Origin: Bacillota bacterium | GTDB taxonomy: Bacteria; Bacillota; Clostridia; Acetivibrionales; DTU013 | Length of the DNA: 64,000 nt | Reading direction: 5' to 3' | NCBI GenBank assembly: GCA_023426125.1 | Contig: JAFABI010000070.1 | Location: forward strand, 59,431-123,430 | Shown here: piece by piece, positions 24,602 through 32,980 of the stretch | Layout of the letters: each line of letters opens with the position of its first letter | How positions within the stretch are numbered: the first letter of the stretch is position 1 | The notes under the pieces: generated by a model | What the model was told of the DNA's origin: nothing | What the model saw: the letters and a program-made list of their open reading frames with translations, nothing else | The model's database searches: none | Position numbers and translations under genes: made by a program

Positions 24602-26923
24602 TCACATGCTCATGGAGTGCTTCACCCTGTCTCTTTCCTCCGCCCGCTTTGCATCGTTGAACCGCTCCACGGTACCTACGAGATACCCTGTAATCCTGCG
24701 GATTCTTTCGAATCTCACATTTCCCTCTTCACGGCCACAGGCAGGGCAGGTATTGCCTATAATCCCCGTAAACCCGCAGACCGGATCCCGGTCCACCGGA
24801 TGATTGACGGACCCGAAGCCAACGTTCGCTTCCTTCATGGCTCGGATTATTTTCTCAAAGGCCTCCAGGTTCTGGGTAGGATCGCCATCCAGTTCCACAT
24901 AGGTAATATGGCCCGCATTGGTAAGCTCATGGTAGGGCGCTTCCAGCCTTATCTTTTGAAAAGCGCCGATTTCATAATATACAGGTATATGGAAGCTGTT
25001 GGTATAATACTCTCTGTCGGTCACACCTTCAATGGTGCCAAAAATCTGCCTGTCATGCTTTACAAACTTGCCTGAAGTCCCCTCGGCGGGAGTGGCAAGC
25101 AAAGTAAAGTTCATTCCGTATTTCCTGCTGGCTTCATCCATCCGTTTGCGCATGTAGCCGATAATCTCAAGGCCAAGGTTCTGCGATTCTTCAGACTCGC
25201 CGTGATGTTTTCCCGTCAGGGCCTTCAGGCATTCCGCCAGCCCAATGAAGCCCATGCTGAGGGTGCCATGTTTCAACGTCTCTCTTATTTCATCCTCCCA
25301 GCCCAGTTTGTCCGAATCCATCCAGATACCCTGACCCATCAGGAAGGGAAAATTTTTCACTTTTTTCTGTGCCTGTATTTCAAATCTTTCAAGCAACTGT
25401 TCAATGACCAGGTCGATCTTTTTGTCCAGCTCTTCGAACAAAAAATTGATGTTCTTATTGCTCCGGAGCCCTATCCTTGGGAGGTTGATTGTGGTGAAGC
25501 TTAAGTTTCCCCTGCCGTAAATGGTCTCTCTTGACGGGTCATAGACATTCCCTATGACTCTTGTTCTGCAGCCCATATAAGCAATTTCGGTTTCCGGCTG
25601 CCCCGGCTTGTAGTATCGCAGGTTATATGGCGCATCCTGGAAGGAGAAATTGGGGAAAAGCCTCTTTGCGCTTACCCGGCAGGCAAGCTTGAACAAATCA
25701 TAATTCGGCTCGCCCTCGTTATAATTAATGCCCTCCTTGACCCTGAAAATGTGGATCGGGAAGATCGGGGTTTCTCCATTCCCCAGACCGGCTTCCGTCG
25801 CCAGCAGTATATTTTTTATAACCATCCGGCCTTCCGGCGAAGTATCCATCCCATAGTTTATCGAACTGAAAGGTATCTGTGCCCCGGCTCTGCTGTGCAT
25901 GGTGTTGAGGTTGTGCACAAAGGCTTCCATAGCCTGGAAGGTATTGCGGTCGGTCTCGGCTTCGGCCTTTTTCCGTGCAAAGCCCTGTATCTTGGCGATC
26001 AAAGCGTCCTCCTTCAGCAGGTCCTTCAGGTATTTGGCCTCAATCTTGGTATACCCGTCCCGCAGGTTTAGCGTCGGAACTGCGCCATGTTCTTGATAAA
26101 TCTTATCAAACATTGCTTTCACATGCGTTTCGAGCTCCTGATCGTCGGTCAGCAGTTCCACTGCCTTTATAAGATTCTGTCTATACAGCTTGATATAGGT
26201 TTTTGCAACACCCTTCGCCATACTATAATCAAAGTTCGGGATGCTTTGCCCGCCATGCTGGTCATTCTGGTTGGACTGAATGGCAATACATGCCAGAGCG
26301 GAATAGCTGTGGATGTCATTGGGCTCCCTGAGAAATCCATGGCCCGTGCTGAAACCATTCCTGAACAGGCCGCTTATATCGATCTGGCAGCAGGTGGTCG
26401 TCAGCGCGAGAAAATCCATGTCGTGAATGTGTATATCCCCGTCCTTGTGCGCCTTTGAATGCCTAGGATTAAGCACAAACATCTCGTAGAACTGCTTTGC
26501 GCCTTCCGAACCGTATTTCAGCATTGTGCCCATTGCGGTGTCGCCGTCAATGTTGGCATTTTCCCGCTTCAGGTCGTTATCCCTGGCGTCCTTGAAGGTA
26601 AGCTCTTCATATACCTTCATAAGGCGGGTGTTCATTTCACGGACACGGGTCCTCTCTGCACGATACAGGATAAACTCTTTGGCGGTCCGTGCATGGCCGG
26701 CGTCTATGAGAATCATCTCCACAGCGTCCTGTATCTCTTCCACACTGGGTATCTTTTTATCCAGCTTCTTTTCTATATAATCCACAACTTTTTCCGCAAG
26801 CTTGAGGGCAGTGTCGTAATCCCTTCCTCCTGTCACGCCGGCGGCCTTGTATATGGCGTTTGCGATCTTCTCAATGTTGAAGGGCGCTTCCCTTCCGTCT
26901 CTTTTTCTGATCTTTGTTATCAT
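24602..26923 (-). CDS. nrdD: Class III (anaerobic) ribonucleoside-triphosphate reductase
   Basis: 773 residues. An ATP-cone (residues about 1-95, starting ITKIRKRDGREAPFNIEKIA) gives allosteric control, followed by the ten-stranded reductase barrel. Near the C-terminus are the zinc-site cysteines (CGFTGIIGNTCPACG) and the glycyl radical loop RRITGYLVG about 30 residues from the end. It reduces NTPs to dNTPs without oxygen. ATG at 26923 has AGGGG seven bases upstream; the ATG at 26929 is too close to it. A consensus promoter, two NrdR boxes and a leader with a terminator hairpin lie upstream. Confidence 0.97.
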   Translation of the reverse strand: MITKIRKRDGREAPFNIEKIANAIYKAAGVTGGRDYDTALKLAEKVVDYIEKKLDKKIPSVEEIQDAVEMILIDAGHARTAKEFILYRAERTRVREMNTRLMKVYEELTFKDARDNDLKRENANIDGDTAMGTMLKYGSEGAKQFYEMFVLNPRHSKAHKDGDIHIHDMDFLALTTTCCQIDISGLFRNGFSTGHGFLREPNDIHSYSALACIAIQSNQNDQHGGQSIPNFDYSMAKGVAKTYIKLYRQNLIKAVELLTDDQELETHVKAMFDKIYQEHGAVPTLNLRDGYTKIEAKYLKDLLKEDALIAKIQGFARKKAEAETDRNTFQAMEAFVHNLNTMHSRAGAQIPFSSINYGMDTSPEGRMVIKNILLATEAGLGNGETPIFPIHIFRVKEGINYNEGEPNYDLFKLACRVSAKRLFPNFSFQDAPYNLRYYKPGQPETEIAYMGCRTRVIGNVYDPSRETIYGRGNLSFTTINLPRIGLRSNKNINFLFEELDKKIDLVIEQLLERFEIQAQKKVKNFPFLMGQGIWMDSDKLGWEDEIRETLKHGTLSMGFIGLAECLKALTGKHHGESEESQNLGLEIIGYMRKRMDEASRKYGMNFTLLATPAEGTSGKFVKHDRQIFGTIEGVTDREYYTNSFHIPVYYEIGAFQKIRLEAPYHELTNAGHITYVELDGDPTQNLEAFEKIIRAMKEANVGFGSVNHPVDRDPVCGFTGIIGNTCPACGREEGNVRFERIRRITGYLVGTVERFNDAKRAEERDRVKHSMSM

Positions 26924-26978
26924 GAACATTCCCCTTTCAGCTACGTTTTTCTTTGGTTTTAAATTTTCCAGCGGACGA

Positions 26979-27006
26979 GAAAAGAAAAAGGCTAAAAATA
27001 TAGCCT
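26979..27006 (-). terminator. Terminator hairpin inside the nrdD leader (candidate attenuator)
   Basis: Minus strand: AGGCTA, six-base loop TATTTT, TAGCCT, then TTTTCTTTT. It sits about 55 bases before the nrdD start and 200 bases after the predicted transcription start, so it can only act on the nrdDG transcript. Upstream in the same leader (27066-27085) the sequence AAGGCTTAAAAA can pair with the 3' arm and U-run of the hairpin, forming an alternative structure. Confidence 0.55.
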
Positions 27007-27204
27007 GTTTCTTTATTTGGAGGTTTGAGTATCTTTAAATTTTGTATTTTCTTATTTTGAAATCACCCATTTTTTAAGCCTTCACCAATTTTATTTATAG
27101 TAAGTGCCAAAGGATAATTTGTAATTTCCTATGTATTTTTTTGTGTATTTTCTATGTTCGATGCAATTCCGTTGATTCGGTATCTCTTGGAAAGCACTGT
27201 AATT

Positions 27205-27233
27205 ATTATATCACTGACAATATATTGTGTCAA
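27205..27233 (-). promoter_or_regulatory. Consensus sigma-A promoter of nrdDG
   Basis: Minus strand TTGACA, exactly 17 bases, TATAAT: a perfect match to the consensus. Transcription should start near 27198, leaving a leader of about 275 bases before nrdD. An NrdR box fills the spacer. Confidence 0.85.
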
Positions 27234-27259
27234 TACAAAAATTATCAACTATATATAGT
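27217..27259. promoter_or_regulatory. Two NrdR boxes controlling nrdDG
   Basis: ACAATATATTGT at 27217-27228 lies in the promoter spacer and ACTATATATAGT at 27248-27259 lies just upstream of the -35. Both are perfect palindromes matching the known NrdR box (acaCwAtATaTwGtgt). Their centres are 31 bases apart, about three helical turns, as required for NrdR, which represses ribonucleotide reductase genes when dATP is plentiful. Confidence 0.8.
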
Positions 27260-27374
27260 GCAAATAAGTTTCCTTCTCTCCAGCCAGGATTCAAGCGGGG
27301 ACGATTCGCCTTGCAGCGGCAAGGATCGCCAGCCAGATGCATGGATGAGCAATAGCACTACAGCGATACATAAC

Positions 27375-27462
27375 TTTGTGTCATCGGAACAAAGCGTGGC
27401 GATCTCTTCGCAAGCAGTATTTTGTGAGATTGCTTCGTCGCAAGCTCCTCGCAATTTGTCAT
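27375..27462. repeat. Degenerate repeat of the GCGTGGCGATCTC / GAGATTGCTTCG type
   Basis: AAAGCGTGGCGATCTCTTCG and GAGATTGCTTCGTCGC, followed by CTCCTCGCAATTTGTCAT, form the imperfect palindrome of a short dispersed repeat common in clostridia and other bacteria. The whole gap 27260-27625 holds this repeat and the element at 27496 and no gene. Confidence 0.55.
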
Positions 27463-27495
27463 GCGGGAACACACCACCGGTGTGGAAAATTGCTT

Positions 27496-27569
27496 GTAGG
27501 GGCGGCCATTGGCCGTCCGGCAGCTGTCTGCCGTAGATTGCATTTGTGACGCGCAATGCACACCCCTAC
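27496..27569. repeat. MITE/REP-like element of the GTAGGGGCG family
   Basis: GTAGGGGCGGCCATTGGCC at the left end, and at the right end the inverse of GTAGGGGTGTGCATTGCGC. Only 74 bases long, so a short copy of the family. Confidence 0.8.
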
Positions 27570-27625
27570 AGGATAGGAGTTTCAGAGCAATGACAGGCAT
27601 AGATAGGCTAAGTGTCGTTGTAGTA

Positions 27626-28480
27626 TTAGCCAATATCCTTACGGTTGAATTTCCTTACTGCCAGCAAAACAAGGGCTATCCCAAAGACGAATGTATATAT
27701 TGTCATCCATACGCTGGGGATGTTCCGGGATATAAAAAACGGTCCTGCCAGGTCGGTCCCAATAAAATTTGCAGAGGAATAGATTACCGACATCATCTTC
27801 CTGTAGATGGACTCGAACGGCGAGAAGAAGCTCATTGCTATGCCCCAGTTTACAAGCGTTTCCAGCCTGGCAACAAATCCGATTTGCTCCATCATTCCCC
27901 CGATCATACCCAGAATGTATATTCCGATAACGATGATTCCGTTATTCATGGTTTTCCAGCAGACACTGCCGAAAAGGCAGAGTGACAGGAGCACCAGCGG
28001 CTCAAAGCAGAACAAGACCAGGCCTTTGCAAAAATCTACGGGGCCAATGCTGTTCAGCGGAGGAATGTCCCAGATAAAATTGATGATCACCAAGAAAACA
28101 TAAAGAAAAGAGGAATATCCTATTGCCATAACAGCAATCCCCAGATACTTTCCAAGGACATATTCCATCCGCTTTACAGGTTTTGTAATCACAGCATGGA
28201 TGATACCGCTCTCTATATCGGAAGCCACCGTCCCCACCGACGCCATGATTGTGACAAATGCGACGATCATGCTGGAAAAATAGAAGCCAAGGATGGAAAT
28301 AAAACCCGATACGTTTGCCATGATTGCCATGGTGCCGGTATTGGACTTTTTCATCTCCACCATAGCGTAATTAATAACGATGCAGAACAGCACCAGATAT
28401 AAAATGGTAAGACACACGATAATTACGATGATTTTTTTGCGGATTGCCTCTTTAAACGATGAAAGCATGATGGCAAGCAT
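27626..28480 (-). CDS. ABC-2 type transporter permease
   Basis: 284 residues with six hydrophobic spans: about 14-36, 50-75, 102-130, 148-172, 180-205 and 250-272. The layout, with a long N-terminal half and GIVSDIESGIIHAVITKPVKR-like cytoplasmic loop (here VASDIESGIIHAVITKP), is that of ABC-2 permeases such as NosY/CcmB-like and BcrB relatives. The ATG follows the stop of the ATPase gene directly (TGAATG), so the two subunits are translationally coupled and form one exporter. The substrate is unknown. It is the last gene of an operon that starts at 32860 and includes an ECF sigma factor. Confidence 0.88.
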   Translation of the reverse strand: MLAIMLSSFKEAIRKKIIVIIVCLTILYLVLFCIVINYAMVEMKKSNTGTMAIMANVSGFISILGFYFSSMIVAFVTIMASVGTVASDIESGIIHAVITKPVKRMEYVLGKYLGIAVMAIGYSSFLYVFLVIINFIWDIPPLNSIGPVDFCKGLVLFCFEPLVLLSLCLFGSVCWKTMNNGIIVIGIYILGMIGGMMEQIGFVARLETLVNWGIAMSFFSPFESIYRKMMSVIYSSANFIGTDLAGPFFISRNIPSVWMTIYTFVFGIALVLLAVRKFNRKDIG

Positions 28481-29386
28481 TCAGTCATCCCCCTTTACCA
28501 GGCTTATAAACAGGCTTTCAAGGCTCTCCCGCCTGGAAACAAGCTCATAGATATCGCATCCTTGTTCCAGCAGCAGCCTGGCAACGGAAGGTATTTGGTC
28601 CTTGCCGGCAACCGTCATTTCGACGCTGTCACCAGAGCATGCCAATTGCGGATCAAGCTCCCTGAGCCTTGCCAGAGCGCTGGGAGCCAGATTCCCGGCT
28701 TGGATATGAAGCATGGCCCTTCCTTCCAGAATATCCTCCATGCTGCCTTGCCTGAGAATTCTGCCGCTCTTGATAATAGCTATGCGATCGCATATATTCT
28801 CAACCTCCCCCAGCAAATGGCTGTTCAGGAATACCGTCTTTCCGCCGTCCCGCAAGTGAAGCATCAAGTCCCTGACTTCCTTCCGGCCCACAGGGTCAAG
28901 GGCCGAGGTGGGTTCGTCGAGAAACAGCACCTCCGGATCCGAAAGCAGCGAACTGGCAATCCCGATCCTTTGCTGCATCCCTTTGCTGTAGGTTCCTATC
29001 TTATACCTTTCACTTCCCTTAAGCCCGACTATATCGAGGACTTCTTCCATCCTGAGCCTGCTTTTCCTTTTGTCCAGCCTGTAAAGCGAAGCATGAAAAG
29101 ACAGGAGGTCCTCTCCTGTCATCCATTCCTGATATTTGAAATTTTCGGGCAGATACCCGATCTTTTGCCTTGCACCCACGTCACCTGCAGGCTTTCCCAG
29201 GATATAGGCCTCCCCGGAGGTGGGGAAAAGCAAGCCGGTCAGCATTTTGACAAAGGTGCTTTTCCCTGCCCCGTTGGGTCCCAGGAATCCGAATATTTCC
29301 CCTTTCCGGCAGGTTATCGACACATCCCTGCATCCCGTCTTGCTTCCATACAGCTTTGTAAGCTCATGGGTTTCAACTACCGCCAT
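28481..29386 (-). CDS. ABC transporter ATP-binding protein (NatA/BcrA-like)
   Basis: 301 residues. Walker A is GPNGAGKST, the signature region is YSKGMQQRIGIAS, Walker B is VLFLDEPTSALDP and the switch is NSHLLGEVENICD. The C-terminal 80 residues form the regulatory extension seen in DrrA/CcmA-type exporter ATPases. It works with the permease whose gene follows without a gap. The ATG at 29386 with GGTGG upstream was chosen over a longer frame to 29428 that lacks a ribosome binding site. The gene lies 86 bases after the anti-sigma gene. Confidence 0.9.
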   Translation of the reverse strand: MAVVETHELTKLYGSKTGCRDVSITCRKGEIFGFLGPNGAGKSTFVKMLTGLLFPTSGEAYILGKPAGDVGARQKIGYLPENFKYQEWMTGEDLLSFHASLYRLDKRKSRLRMEEVLDIVGLKGSERYKIGTYSKGMQQRIGIASSLLSDPEVLFLDEPTSALDPVGRKEVRDLMLHLRDGGKTVFLNSHLLGEVENICDRIAIIKSGRILRQGSMEDILEGRAMLHIQAGNLAPSALARLRELDPQLACSGDSVEMTVAGKDQIPSVARLLLEQGCDIYELVSRRESLESLFISLVKGDD

Positions 29387-29472
29387 ATATACCACCGTTC
29401 CATGGCCATGCCCGCTGCAGTCGTCCATTCATGACAAGCCCGGGAGACCTTTCGTTTTGAAGTTTCTCATGC

Positions 29473-30603
29473 TTACTTCATGCTTTCTGCCAGCCGGAGC
29501 ATATCTTCCCTGCCGGCACTGCCTTCAATGCTGTAGATTGTTCCTTTGTTATACCAGGCAAGCATCCATCCGCCATCCTGCTTTTCGGCGATAAACCCTT
29601 TCGCCCCGTTAATGTCAACCTCCTGCGGCTCCGCATCCACCACCGGCAGATAAACGGTGTTTTTCCAATCCTTGATGGATTTCAACTGCCGCTGCATGTC
29701 TTCCGGCAAAAGGGGCAGTTCCGTCAGGCAGTCATACATCTCATCCACGTTTACATCTGCCGGGACAGCCAGTTCAGGCGACCTTGTCTGGGTTACAAAA
29801 TAAGTATCCCCATCTTCATTATACGAGTAATTCACCTGATATGCAAAGTTGGCTGTAAATGTTTTCCCGTCAAGGTTTTCCGGAAGCAGTTTCTCTGCCC
29901 CGAAGGATTTTAGGGCTTCATTTACGTTGTTGACCTTCATTGTGAAGGAAATCCGCCCCGGTTCCGTAGCATTTATCCTGATATTGCCGCCTTCTGCAGC
30001 AGGTGGAAACAGCACGGGAAAACCGGCTGCAGCTTTCACTTCCTCCACGGATATCTTCGCGGTTTCAAAACCTTCTCTTTGTATTTTCCCTATGCTGTCG
30101 ATATCGATTTCTTCCTCTTTTAGCGCCAGTTTTCTCCTTAATTCTTCCATATCCCCGTAGGAAACCTGGATTCCTTTTACATTTTCAACCCGGAAGATGC
30201 TTAATGCTTCCGAGATAAACGCCTTCACCGGCTGCACTGTCGCACATACGGTTATCACTGCTGCAAAGCACGCTGCTGCTGCGATTTTTCTGTACTTGAA
30301 CATAGATCCTTTCACATCCTTCTTTATTGCCGTCACACCGGCATATTGTTGCTTACCGCTGTTTTCTCTGCTGCCCGCAGCCATAGCATCCCCTTTTCCG
30401 ATGTATGGCGTATAGTTTTCCTCACAGAACTGCCTGTAGCCTGTCAATTTTCCAAAGGCAAAGTCATCGTTTTTTTTAAGTCCTTCGTATGCCTTATTGC
30501 ATTTCTCACAGCCTGTGATGTGCTTTTCAACGTCCTTTTTCACTGAGATGTCAAGTTCTCCGTCGATATAAGCCTGTAAGGTACCCGAATCAATGCACTT
30601 CAT
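29473..30603 (-). CDS. Zinc-finger anti-sigma factor with DUF4367-like outer domain
   Basis: 376 residues. The N-terminus is a ZAS-type zinc finger (HITGCEKCNKAY, H-x3-C-x2-C) of the kind that holds ECF sigma factors. A charged linker leads to a single membrane span around residues 105-125 (AAAACFAAVITVCATVQPV). The outer part of 250 residues ends in VNGAKGF-like (here DINGAKGFIAEKQDGGWMLAWYNKGT) and LRLAESM, which is the DUF4367 pattern. So it should sense an envelope signal and release the sigma factor. GGAGGT lies eight bases before the ATG at 30603, and the sigma gene ends 19 bases upstream. Confidence 0.85.
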   Translation of the reverse strand: MKCIDSGTLQAYIDGELDISVKKDVEKHITGCEKCNKAYEGLKKNDDFAFGKLTGYRQFCEENYTPYIGKGDAMAAGSRENSGKQQYAGVTAIKKDVKGSMFKYRKIAAAACFAAVITVCATVQPVKAFISEALSIFRVENVKGIQVSYGDMEELRRKLALKEEEIDIDSIGKIQREGFETAKISVEEVKAAAGFPVLFPPAAEGGNIRINATEPGRISFTMKVNNVNEALKSFGAEKLLPENLDGKTFTANFAYQVNYSYNEDGDTYFVTQTRSPELAVPADVNVDEMYDCLTELPLLPEDMQRQLKSIKDWKNTVYLPVVDAEPQEVDINGAKGFIAEKQDGGWMLAWYNKGTIYSIEGSAGREDMLRLAESMK

Positions 30604-30622
30604 TTTCTCATACCTCCGCTTC

Positions 30623-31093
30623 CTATATAAATTTTGCAATAAATTTTGCCTGGCTCCTTGCAAGTATGGTCCCCACCGAGGTCTTCTCCACACCGATAAC
30701 TTCTGCAATTTCGCTATACCTGTAGCCTGAAAATTTTAAAAGCAGGCATATTCTGTCCCGTTCGGGCAGTAAAGCCAAAACCTTCCTAATCTCCCTTATT
30801 TCCTGGTTTTTTATGGCAATATCCTCGATTGAAATGACCTTGTCTTCTTCATCGGCGGATACTGCAGGCTCTTTTGCACCCCTGGCCTTTTCGTCTCTCA
30901 AATGGTTGTAGGAAAGGTTATTTGCTACCTTGAAAAGCCAGGCTGCCACATTCTCATGCCCCGGGGGATTATTGTACAGTCTGAGGAATACCTCCTGCGA
31001 TAGGTCTTCTGCTGTCTGCGGATTTCCCGTAAGATAGACGATATGTCTGTATACTTTAGGATAGTGCTCCTTATATAATTCATTATAATCCAC
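30623..31093 (-). CDS. ECF sigma factor
   Basis: 156 residues. Region 2 reads DYNELYKEHYPKVYRHIVYL, then QTAEDLSQEVFLRLY and AAWLFKVANNLSYNHLRDEK; region 4 reads LPERDRICLLLKFSGYRYSE and IAEVIGVEKTSVGTILARS. There is no region 1 or 3, so it is a group IV (extracytoplasmic function) factor. I chose the GTG at 31093, ten bases after GGGGG, because relatives begin exactly here and because the internal promoter at 31179-31206 would start the transcript downstream of all longer starts. It is followed by its anti-sigma gene. The same promoter pattern occurs before the first gene of the operon, which suggests autoregulation. Confidence 0.88.
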   Translation of the reverse strand: MDYNELYKEHYPKVYRHIVYLTGNPQTAEDLSQEVFLRLYNNPPGHENVAAWLFKVANNLSYNHLRDEKARGAKEPAVSADEEDKVISIEDIAIKNQEIREIRKVLALLPERDRICLLLKFSGYRYSEIAEVIGVEKTSVGTILARSQAKFIAKFI

Positions 31094-31178
31094 AGGCTTG
31101 TTTCCCCCGTTTTCATCACAAAAATGATTCGAAGGTTCTATATAAATCGCCTCCCCTGTTTCATGTCCTCTACAATAG

Positions 31179-31206
31179 TAACACATAAGTATCCGGTTTT
31201 GTGACA
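31179..31206 (-). promoter_or_regulatory. Candidate ECF-type promoter in front of the sigma gene
   Basis: Minus strand TGTCACAAAA, 12 bases, GTGTTA. The identical pattern with the identical spacing lies at 32884-32911 before the operon. It starts inside the end of the permease gene, and transcription would begin near 31172. Confidence 0.6.
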
Positions 31207-31211
31207 CCCTT

Positions 31212-31952
31212 TCATACATTTTGATCGGCTTTTTTAAAATAAAGCAGGGTCGCCGTCATAAAAACAGCAAAATATACACATGCGCTTGTTACAGGATAGG
31301 TAATGTTCATTTCTGCCTTCTTGGTAATAATGAATGAAATATCCGCCGGTATGGCGAAGGGAGACAGATAGGACTTTTCCCAGTTCAGCAGCAATACATT
31401 GGAAAGCGTGCCTGCAACCGTTGCAACCATTGGAGCAATGAATCCCTTGAAGATCAGCGTTATTAAAATCATCAGGGGAACCAGGATGACGGTGGACAGC
31501 CCCGCCATCATCAGCTGCCATGTGAATTCCCCGGCTTTTGCATACGTTACGTCAAATCCGAGGATGAGGGCGGATAAAATGTTGAATGCCGCAACCAATG
31601 CATACTGCAGTAATACAAACAGGGAAACATAGATGATTTTGGTGAGTATTACCGGTATCCGTCCGTGGGGCGCCATGAGCAGGTTCTTTATGGTAAGCTG
31701 CTGGTATTCGTAGTATATTGAAAATACTCCGATAAACGAGGTAATGATGGGCCCCAAAAAGAATACAAAGAACAGGGAAAGCTGTCCGTTGAAAGTATCC
31801 CAGTCATAGCTGTTGTTTTTGATAAAATCGTCTTTTTTGATAAGAAATACAACGAAGACGAGGATTACCGGGAAAATCATCCCCAGAAAGGACAGGGAAT
31901 TGATATAGGTTCTTCTGAATTTTCCGAATTCACATTTCAACAGCCGTATCAT
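31212..31952 (-). CDS. ABC-2 type permease (BcrB/LanE-like)
   Basis: 246 residues with six hydrophobic spans (about 20-40, 60-82, 105-128, 140-165, 172-190, 220-240). The opening MIRLLKCEFGKFRRTYINSL is typical of permeases in bacitracin and lantibiotic self-protection exporters. Its ATG overlaps the ATPase stop as ATGA, and GCAGGTG lies five bases upstream, so translation is coupled. The exporter formed with the upstream ATPase probably moves a peptide or lipid-linked compound out of the membrane; that is inference from the family. The long frame to 32087 lies within the ATPase gene and was rejected. Confidence 0.87.
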   Translation of the reverse strand: MIRLLKCEFGKFRRTYINSLSFLGMIFPVILVFVVFLIKKDDFIKNNSYDWDTFNGQLSLFFVFFLGPIITSFIGVFSIYYEYQQLTIKNLLMAPHGRIPVILTKIIYVSLFVLLQYALVAAFNILSALILGFDVTYAKAGEFTWQLMMAGLSTVILVPLMILITLIFKGFIAPMVATVAGTLSNVLLLNWEKSYLSPFAIPADISFIITKKAEMNITYPVTSACVYFAVFMTATLLYFKKADQNV

Positions 31953-32860
31953 GCAGACACCTGCCCTTCCTCGACAATGGACAGGAATAAATCCTCCAGG
32001 TTTTTCTGCACAGGCGACAGACTGTATACATCGATACCGCCGGAAACCAGATTCCTGTTGATACTGCTGTTCATGCTCCTGCTGCAATGCACCTTGATGA
32101 GCCCCGAATCCACCTGGAAATTCAATTTCATGTTGGTCAGCATATCCAGGGCTTTTTCCGTCTTGTCCACCTGCATTAAAAGACAGCTCTGCCCCTCATC
32201 CTGCAGCGCATGGATATCAATTTCCTTCAGCAGTCTTCCTTTGCTTATCACCCCGGCAAAGTCCGCAACCTGCTGCACTTCGCTTAAAATATGGCTGGAA
32301 ACCATAATGGTGATTCCATATTCGCCGGCAAGCTTCCTCAGGAATTTCCTTATATCCTTTATCCCGGCAGGGTCAAGTCCGTTTGTCGGCTCATCAAGGA
32401 TCAGTATCCTGGGTGAATGCACCATGGCATTGGCAATACCAAGCCTTTGCTTCATACCCAGGGAAAATTCCTTTGCCTTCTTCTTCCCGACATTGGATAA
32501 GCCCACGATTTCAAGCAATTCATCGATCCGCTTCTTCCCCGTATTATACAATTCGGCAGTGATTGCAAGATTTTCACAGGCGGTGAGGTTTTCATAAAAA
32601 CCCGGCGTTTCAACAATCGCCCCGATGTTTCTTGCTGCCCATAGCCTTTCTTTGACCGCATCCCTGCCAAAAACGGCAATCCTGCCTTTTTCCTGGCAGA
32701 TAAGGCCGGTGATCATACGGATGGTAGTTGTTTTGCCTGCACCGTTCATTCCAAGGAAGCCGTATACCTTTCCTTCGGGGACATGCATGCTCAGGTTGTC
32801 CACCGCTTTTACGCCTTTATAGCTTTTTGTCAGATTTTCAATTTCGATTGCGTAATTCAT
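31949..32860 (-). CDS. ABC transporter ATP-binding protein (BcrA-like)
   Basis: 303 residues. Walker A is GMNGAGKTT, the signature region FSLGMKQRLGIAN, Walker B ILILDEPTNGLDP, and the switch VSSHILSEV. The sequence NIGAIVETPGFYENLTACEN after Walker A is characteristic of the BcrA/LanF group of self-immunity exporters. First gene of the operon that continues through the permease, the ECF sigma factor, the anti-sigma factor and a second ABC exporter. AAGGAGATG precedes the ATG at 32860 by about seven bases. An ECF-type promoter lies about 24 bases before the start codon. Confidence 0.92.
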   Translation of the reverse strand: MNYAIEIENLTKSYKGVKAVDNLSMHVPEGKVYGFLGMNGAGKTTTIRMITGLICQEKGRIAVFGRDAVKERLWAARNIGAIVETPGFYENLTACENLAITAELYNTGKKRIDELLEIVGLSNVGKKKAKEFSLGMKQRLGIANAMVHSPRILILDEPTNGLDPAGIKDIRKFLRKLAGEYGITIMVSSHILSEVQQVADFAGVISKGRLLKEIDIHALQDEGQSCLLMQVDKTEKALDMLTNMKLNFQVDSGLIKVHCSRSMNSSINRNLVSGGIDVYSLSPVQKNLEDLFLSIVEEGQVSA

Positions 32861-32883
32861 CGCTTCATCTCCTTCTGTAGAAA

Positions 32884-32911
32884 TAACACGGACGGAGATG
32901 ATTTTGTGACA
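32884..32911 (-). promoter_or_regulatory. Candidate ECF-type promoter of the ABC/sigma operon
   Basis: Minus strand TGTCACAAAA, 12 bases, GTGTTA, matching the site at 31179-31206 in sequence and spacing. Transcription would begin near 32877, 17 bases before the ATG, leaving room only for the ribosome binding site. Confidence 0.6.
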
Positions 32912-32952
32912 GGATGGCACACCTGAGGGTGAAAGTATGCTCTCCATTCTGT

Positions 32953-32980
32953 GCGACAGTGAAGAACCGTCCCCTGTCGC
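32953..32980. repeat. GTCCCC-type dispersed palindromic repeat
   Basis: GCGACAG and CTGTCGC form a seven-base stem around TGAAGAACCGTCCC. The core matches the repeat at 24035-24088. It lies between the divergent ABC operon and YjbQ. Confidence 0.6.

Noticed and set aside
26989..27006. Terminator for a plus-strand transcript
   Set aside because: No gene reads on the plus strand here, and the better U-run is on the minus strand within the nrdDG leader.
30623..31219. Longer start for the ECF sigma factor at 31219
   Set aside because: The extra 42 residues have no sigma-factor similarity, overlap the permease gene and lie upstream of the predicted internal promoter.
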